Source of the DNA: Montifringilla adamsi
Taxonomy: Eukaryota > Chordata > Aves > Passeriformes > Passeridae
DNA length: 64,000 bases
Direction of reading: 5' to 3'
NCBI GenBank assembly: GCA_017590115.1
Contig: JAGGNK010010226.1
Span: forward strand, 5,863,732-5,927,731
Below the pieces are notes generated by a model that saw only the letters and a list, made by a program, of their open reading frames with translations, did no database searches and was not told the origin of the DNA. The first letter of the stretch is position 1; the number at the start of each line of letters is the position of its first letter. The translations under genes and the position numbers were made by a program. Shown piece after piece: positions 57,903 through 64,000 of the stretch.

Positions 57903-60900
57903 TGGAGAACAATCAATCTTGAAAAAAAAAAAAAGTCTGTAAAGCAAGTTAAATTTCTGATGAAATCTGCCATCACACAAATTTCTAAAGGTTTCACACC
58001 AAACTGCATTGTACTGGGTAGCCCAGCTGTGAGGACTATCTTGACCACAGGACTCAGGGGGTGCAAGGCTGGTTCCCCTAAAACTGCAGTGCCATCACCA
58101 CTGAGATCTACACTTCCAGCTGATCCACTGCAAGTTCCAGAAGATCAGGAGGCAACAGAGAGCTCAGAAGCTCCTGGATTGAGCTGTCTTTCCTCATTCC
58201 CCAGGGAAGAAGCACAAGCTATAGACAGTTGCTTTCATTTCTGAAGGAAAGGAAGGGAAAGAGCCTGCCTCAAACACTTGAGGAGGGAGAGAAGGATGAG
58301 TGTTACCTCCATTCTGGAGTATAAAGCTTCTCTCTGTACATCCTTATATTGCACCAATTTGAAACAATCCAGAAATTGAAGGGTTGAGTGTTTAAAGCAA
58401 AGTGTTCAATTCATGCAATGCCATTTTAATTCACATAGCACCTTGTGAATACAGGAAATATTTTCCTTATACCTGTAGCCATACACCCTCACCACCAAGG
58501 TTTTGACCTCACTGGAATAGGAGGCAGCAACTTGTGTGTGGCAAATACATTACCTGAGATTTTAGGATCTCTTGATTCAAAAAGCAGCAAACCACTGGCC
58601 AAACTTATGAACTTGAGATGCACTGTAATCTCTCCACAGAATGTGAGGATCTGGACACCTCTCTGGTCATCTCCTTCATATTTTGTAATAAAACCAAAGC
58701 TGCAGTGCCAATTACAGCAAATATCTTTCTTCAAACCACTAACAGCTTTCACATTTCATGCCTGTAATCTTCAGCAAATAGATCAAGGACTGTTATTCAT
58801 TTTAATGCCTGAATGCATTATATTTATTCTTGTTATAATATGTTCTGTTACCACAGAAAATATTTGGCTCCCAAAGAAAAAGAGGGAATTGTGTCAAAAG
58901 TCCAAATTCTTCCTTAAAATGCAAACATTTTTAATGGCTTTAATGGAAGATATGCATTGGAATCCCAGGGCACAATCTGGCACTAAAATCCTCCATCTAA
59001 ACTGGAATTTTTCACCATGTCTTTTTCATAATCTATTATTAAGCATATTTCCATCTCAGCAGCTGAAATCTGGGGCCCTGTTGCATCTGAGAGGGAAGTG
59101 CAAAGCAGCTGGAAAGTGACTAAAGGAGAAGCAGAAAACTGATTGAAACCCTCATATGCTGGATGATGCTGCTCTTCTCCATCCTTCTCCCCACAGGAAA
59201 AAAAAATGCACGTTGGGGTGATCCCAAAAGTTCTAGCTGGAGCAGTAGCAGCATCTGACCCAGTGCAGGGCAGTTTCAGTGTTGTTCACAGTCACCCCAA
59301 GGGCTTCTTTGCTCCTTGACTCCGTTCCTGCTTCCCTGATGAAGCTCTCAGGCTGCAGCAAAGGTGAATGTGCAGTGATTGAGGATGAAGCCCAGCAGCT
59401 CCTGGCTGCTGAAAAGCCTGGGAGAACTGGTTTTCCTGCTCTGGAGCCTTGGTGGCCAGTCCATGGGCACTGACTGATGCCTGGCTCTGGCATCAGTGCT
59501 GTTGTCAGTGTAGCCACTCACAGAATATCCCAGCAAATCCTCCAGGGTTTGGCACAACCCCTGTCACTGGGGACTGATGTGTATGGACACCTTTTGGATG
59601 AATTAGCCAGAATATGATACAGAATGTCTGCCAGTTTTATGCACATGTGTCTAAATGGTTAGCGGGACAGAGACACCAGTACAAACAGAGACTAAGGCAG
59701 TGAAATATTGATCCCTTTGATCTTGGACTAATTCTTAGTTTGAAAAAAAACCCTCACAGTCTTAGAGTCTAGCTCCCCTCTGCTCAAACGATGCTTAAGT
59801 GTCCTACAACCATCCCTGCTGGCACAGCTAACATCCCTGCCCCTGTCTTGCATTCCAACATGGCAATCTTCAGGAGGAGTGACTTTGCATTCCTCTTCAC
59901 CCTCAGACCAATATCACACTCCAACAGCTTGTCACCAAACACTGAAAGTCCATCTTTCCCAAGTACCTTCTCATGAAACAGGGGAATTGCAGTTCTGTGT
60001 CCATTGAGCTGCATTCACTTAACTTTCTCCTCCTTCCCCCTTTGCTTCACATAAGTGGTTTCAATAATATTTCAGCATATAACACTCCTTATGGTTTATT
60101 GGGTGTGAGTAGTGACTATAGGAACACTTGATGAATGCTCTGGTTTGCAGAAACAGGGCAGTGTGAACCCTTTCTTTGGCTTGCAGGACATTTACTACCA
60201 GGAACACTGCCATGCTTTTAATACCACGTACAATTTCCCAACTCTAAATAAATATATGTTAAATGCAAGTGAAAAGTTGTTTTGCTGCAGTTTCATAAAT
60301 TCCTTTAAAAATTTAACAATTGTTTGGAGTTTTTTTGGCTGTGCTTTTTTTTACTCCTTTTGCCAAGAGTGTGTATTAGAGTAATAGTATAATTTCCTTC
60401 TATTCTAGATTATTATAATAATCAAGACTGTCAGCATTTCCCAGTTTTTTTCATATTGCTCTTGGGATTTCATTATCATAGGTTTTTCACTAGCTTTGCT
60501 CATCAAAAGAACTCGTGTGTTCAGTAAAGGAAAAGGCTAGAAAAATACTTCTAGAGTATTACCCGTCTCTTGATAAATAAAATACAGCCATCAGTAACAC
60601 TTAGCCAGTTATTTTCTCTGTGACATTGTTCCTTTCCCATCACAGTGGGAAAGCAAGTAATTCATTCCTAGGTGAAATAGCATGTGGCATAGTAAAATAT
60701 GTAAAATATTTATACATGATTGCACTAATTCTCACAATGACCATGGTGAGCTATCACCACATTTTTTCTCAGAGCTGGAGATACAGAAGTTGTGGGCTTA
60801 ATTAGCTCAAATCATGGCCAGAACTTTTTGTCATTCAGGCTTGGGCTTCAGTCATGCAACTTGTTTAGCTTCTTGTAGGGAGCGATTCATTGTCATGATT

Positions 60901-61807
60901 ATTTCCTACTCTATGGGTATCTCTGTGCTTAGGATGTGATTGCCTCAACAAAAGAAAAGGTCTTTAAGTGAGCAAAGACAACGTCCTGAAACTGGAAAAA
61001 CTAACTTAGAAGGAAGATGTTGCTCACAATGATGATTTGTCACTTCCCAGAAAGCCAGAAGAGGTGGGAAAGGCAGGAGAATTTTGCTTGCACAAAAGCC
61101 AGAGCACACTGTCAAAGAGACATAATATTCCCAAATTCAGGGATAAGAGAGCTGAAGATTGATCTCCATGTTCTTTTTCCATAATAGAATTTTCTCACCA
61201 GGTAAACAGCCCTTGCCTCTATACACACACACACGTTATCTCTAACACCTAGGGGAAATGCTGTGCCCGTCTTAAAAGTACAGACAATGGTGTTCTGGAG
61301 GAGATAGGTCCAATGCAACAGTACTCAGTGTTTTACTTTCTTAGTGTAAACTTTTGTAGTAGAAAAAAGATATATTAAACACTTTCTTCTAAATTCATCT
61401 TTCGTATTTCAAAGTGAGACAGAGAATTATCACCTCTGGAAAGGTACATTTGAGCCAAAATAACAAACAGGCTAAGAGCTCTGGAATAGCCCTTGTAGCT
61501 CAGCATAAGTAAAATATGTATTTCTCCAAGTGTATCAGTACCAGAGTTTACATAAACACCATCAGTTTTTGTGAGTTTGAGTGTTTGGGTTTGTTATTTT
61601 TTAAGCTTGCAACAACAGAGAAATAGGAAGTGGTTAACAACACTAAGAATAAACCCAGGCATTTTGAATGGCACACTATAGTTTATTTTAGAGGCATCTT
61701 TACAACTTTGGTAGAGCTAACTGGGGAGTCTCTTTGCAGCCCCAATTCCCTTAATTTAAATAAGTACTAATTGCCCTCCACATGAGAGAAGGCTGCACCA
61801 CTGGTGA
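57902..61807. other. Upstream intergenic sequence, no gene seen
   Basis: The longest frame, plus strand 58445-59119, opens at a GTG. Its first ATG comes 51 codons in, and its composition is non-coding. No repeats are recognised apart from short homopolymers and a (CA)n patch near 61223-61236. Confidence 0.7.
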
Positions 61808-61936
61808 ATCATAGCATGGCGTGGGTTGGAAGGGACCTTGAAGATCTCCTATTCCCACTCCTCAGTCATGGGAGGGACACTCCCTCTAGACCAGGCTGCT
61901 CAAGCCCCCATCCAGCTTGGCCTTGAACACTGCCGT
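61808..61936 (-). mobile_element. CR1 LINE 3'-end fragment
   Basis: The plus strand reads ATCATAGCATGGCGTGGG, then GGTTGGAAGGGACCTTGAAG, GGGAGGGACACTCCCTCTAG, ACCAGGCTGCTCAAGCCCCC and ATCCAGCTTGGCCTTGAACA. This is the reverse complement of the CR1 3' end, so the element is on the minus strand. It is truncated after the CTTGAACACTGCC segment, where CR1 similarity stops abruptly. It is short, 5'-truncated and inactive. Confidence 0.9.
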
Positions 61937-64000
61937 GCTCTTTTACCGGAAGCAACTCATTCTTTGCAGACCTCTCCCAGAGACACCAAGCACCAACTTT
62001 TTTTGCTTCCTATTGCCCTCCATCGCAGCCCAAACAAGCAAGCAGTAAAGAGAAGTTGCTCACCTGTTCTTGAAATTCTTGCAGAGAAGAGCCATGTGAG
62101 AAGGATACACAGGCAGCAGTGGAGGAGAATTTCCTCTCCCAGGACAGGGAGCACAGCAACACCCCTTCCAACATCATTTTCCTTGGAAGGAGAATAGGAG
62201 CCTGTTTGTCTTCTCTGTCCTTACACCTAAACCCTGGGGTCCAAGTGTGTTGCTGTAAGTCCAGGCTAGAGGTGGCAAAGACCTTTCACTCTAACTAAAG
62301 GCAGCTATTTCTTCCACCGATGACATCTGCATATTCCCAATCAGGGAACGCTTTAATAAGCTGCTGCATCTGAGAAGGGTGGGCTGCAGGGTCCTAATTA
62401 AATAGCGACTGACATATCACTTTTCAAACTAAATATCCAGCTGGGATGCTCAGTGTGGCACACTTGGTTTGTAAACAACAGCACAGAGCACTCCACAGAG
62501 CAGCCCTGTGCACTTTCTGCCATGAAACACTGTAGAGGCTCCCTGTGCCCTTGTAAGAAATGATCTAATGATTCTCAGGAGGAGGAAACAAGGCTGATTT
62601 GTAGCTCTCTTCAAGAGGCTGAGCCAGTTAAGCAAGACTTCTTAATTGCCTGCCCTTTATTATTTAATGCATAAGTTTAAAAAAAATCCTTAGGGCCAGA
62701 TCCCAAAAAGGTATTGAGGTATCCAAGGCAGGCAGAAGTCAGCTGCAATTATGAACAGTGATACTAAAAACTTCTGCTCAGCTGCTGCCCAGCTCAGAAG
62801 GCTCTTTAACCTAAGTAGGTACCTATTTCAATTTTAACGTTCTCCAGGTGCCCAGCATTCAGCTCCTGCATGTGCCAAGAAACATTTCATTCCTGACAGT
62901 GCTGAGGAATCTCATGCTGGCCCAGTGCTGAACCTCTTAAGAGCCAGGACAAGCCCAGGAGGTTTCAGTCCCAATGAATGTTCACCTGGTGGACAGAAGC
63001 ACCTGAAAGCCTACCCATGTATCTTGAATGAGTTATAAATAATTTCAGCCTAACTATAAGTTAAAACGTGGCCAGCAGACAGGCCTGCTCAAAGACATGT
63101 CACAGATCCAGCAGGTACACGAAGGAAAGCAAAGCAGCAGAGAGGCAATCTCAATATTCTCAGAAATATTCAGAGCTGCAAATTCTTAGGAACAAATGAG
63201 CCAGGTACTTCACCCACAGCAAGGCAAGAAACATGCTTTTAAAAGACTGCAGCTTCTCTCTTCAGACAGCACTGTGGGAACATTGATCCTTTAAGTGAGT
63301 TGCACTGAAGTCAGACTAACATTTGAAGTTCATCAGCTGTGGGGTCTGAAAACAGTGGGGCAGCCCCTGCAGCCTTGGCCCACTCAGGCTCCTGCCAGGA
63401 AGGTGGGGACAGAGATAGGAATGAGAGCAGGAACACTTTGTCCCCTCTTCTCACATATCCTATCAGTGGCTCTATACACAGATCATTTGAAAAACCTCGC
63501 TTTCCCAAAGAATGGCATTCGTGCTGTGCAGTTTAGATATCACCATTTTGAAAAAAAAGTTTGTTGTTCTCTTTTGCTGCACATAATCTTATTCTCTTTG
63601 ATATCTACTCGAGAGGGATGCAGCTCACTCAGGAGAGCCATTGGGACTGTGTTCCATGTGCAAAAACAGCTAATAAGATTTATTGCCATATTTCCTTGTT
63701 TTGTTGTAAATTCAGGTACTGCGCTAATGGAACAATGAGAGAGACCCTTGACTTGGTAAATACAGAGCCAGAAGGAAAAAAGGCTTATGTAAGAGCCTAT
63801 AAAAACAAGATGGTTCAGAACTCAAGCAGCTGCTCTATTCTTGATTTCTTTCATTGTGCCTCGGGATGGACAGACGTCAGCCAGCCAGATCTCTTCCATG
63901 CATTATTGTGTGCTGTGAAGTTTGGGCATAACAGAAACAATTGCAGAGATGAAATGGCAATGTTAACTTTTCTGTTCATCCTCTGACACACTTTAAGTCA
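61937..64000. other. Upstream intergenic sequence to the end of the window, no gene seen
   Basis: Unique sequence 8-10 kb upstream of VGLL3. A block at about 62310-62440 (TGCATATTCCC, GCTTTAATAAGC, TCCTAATTAAATAG) resembles a conserved non-coding element. Frames of 147 and 141 codons near 63.3-64.0 kb overlap each other in different registers and show no known domain. Confidence 0.65.

Noticed and set aside
57792..58244. 150-codon plus-strand frame with a Phe run
   Set aside because: The Phe run is the T30 tract; the remainder has no recognisable domain or codon bias.
58445..59119. 224-codon plus-strand open frame
   Set aside because: It opens at GTG with the first ATG 51 codons in, contains long AT-rich Ile/Phe/Lys stretches, and matches no domain I know. 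One such frame is not surprising in 64 kb read in six frames.
59761..60014. 76-codon minus-strand frame with a protein-like composition
   Set aside because: It is short and isolated, with no family resemblance, no splice partners and no promoter; not enough to call a gene or pseudogene.
63295..63986. Two overlapping plus-strand frames of 147 and 141 codons at the right end
   Set aside because: They are in different registers of the same sequence, have no shared domain, and show no splice or promoter context.

Overview
The window looks like vertebrate chromosomal DNA, most likely from a bird. It is AT-leaning with short GC-rich islands, has no operon structure or dense coding, and contains spliced exons with GT-AG introns. 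The only interspersed repeats I recognise are three fragments of CR1 LINEs, the main avian/reptilian LINE family. The gene is also compact (about 21 kb from start to stop codon) and repeats are sparse, which fits a bird better than a turtle or crocodile. I cannot name the species.

One protein-coding gene is supported: VGLL3 (vestigial-like family member 3), on the minus strand, with all four coding exons inside the window. Coding exon 1 is at 53902-53994, exon 2 at 44714-44969, exon 3 at 39073-39588 and exon 4 at 32819-32862. The exon lengths and phases join into one 909-nt frame, 302 residues plus stop. It encodes the N-terminal MSC start, the Tondu (TDU) TEAD-binding motif, a histidine-rich tract and the conserved C-terminal end. 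A GC-rich CpG island at about 53.39-54.21 kb covers exon 1 and is the presumed promoter. A 30-base run of N lies in the presumed 5' UTR or promoter just upstream of the start codon.

Layout from low to high coordinates: 1-31.7 kb is sequence downstream of VGLL3 (possibly part of a longer 3' UTR near its right end) with a CR1 fragment at 7.4 kb, several homopolymer tracts, a degenerate poly(A)-bounded duplication at 27.6-27.8 kb and a perfect 12-bp hairpin at 20.6 kb. About 31.7-32.8 kb is the probable proximal 3' UTR. 32.8-54.0 kb is the VGLL3 gene, with introns of about 6.2, 5.1 and 8.9 kb and a CR1 fragment in intron 2. 54.2-64 kb is the upstream flank, with a second small CpG-rich block at 55.3-55.6 kb, poly(T) tracts and a CR1 fragment at 61.8 kb.

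I saw no bacterial, phage, CRISPR, tRNA or rRNA features, no intact transposon and no second gene. Most open frames in the window are short, lack coding character, or start at non-ATG codons. I did not find a new biological system. The points most worth checking are details of VGLL3 (diverged GC-rich exon 1, tiny exon 4, possible intron-retention tail), the hairpin, several AT-rich blocks that resemble conserved non-coding elements, and assembly-quality flags.
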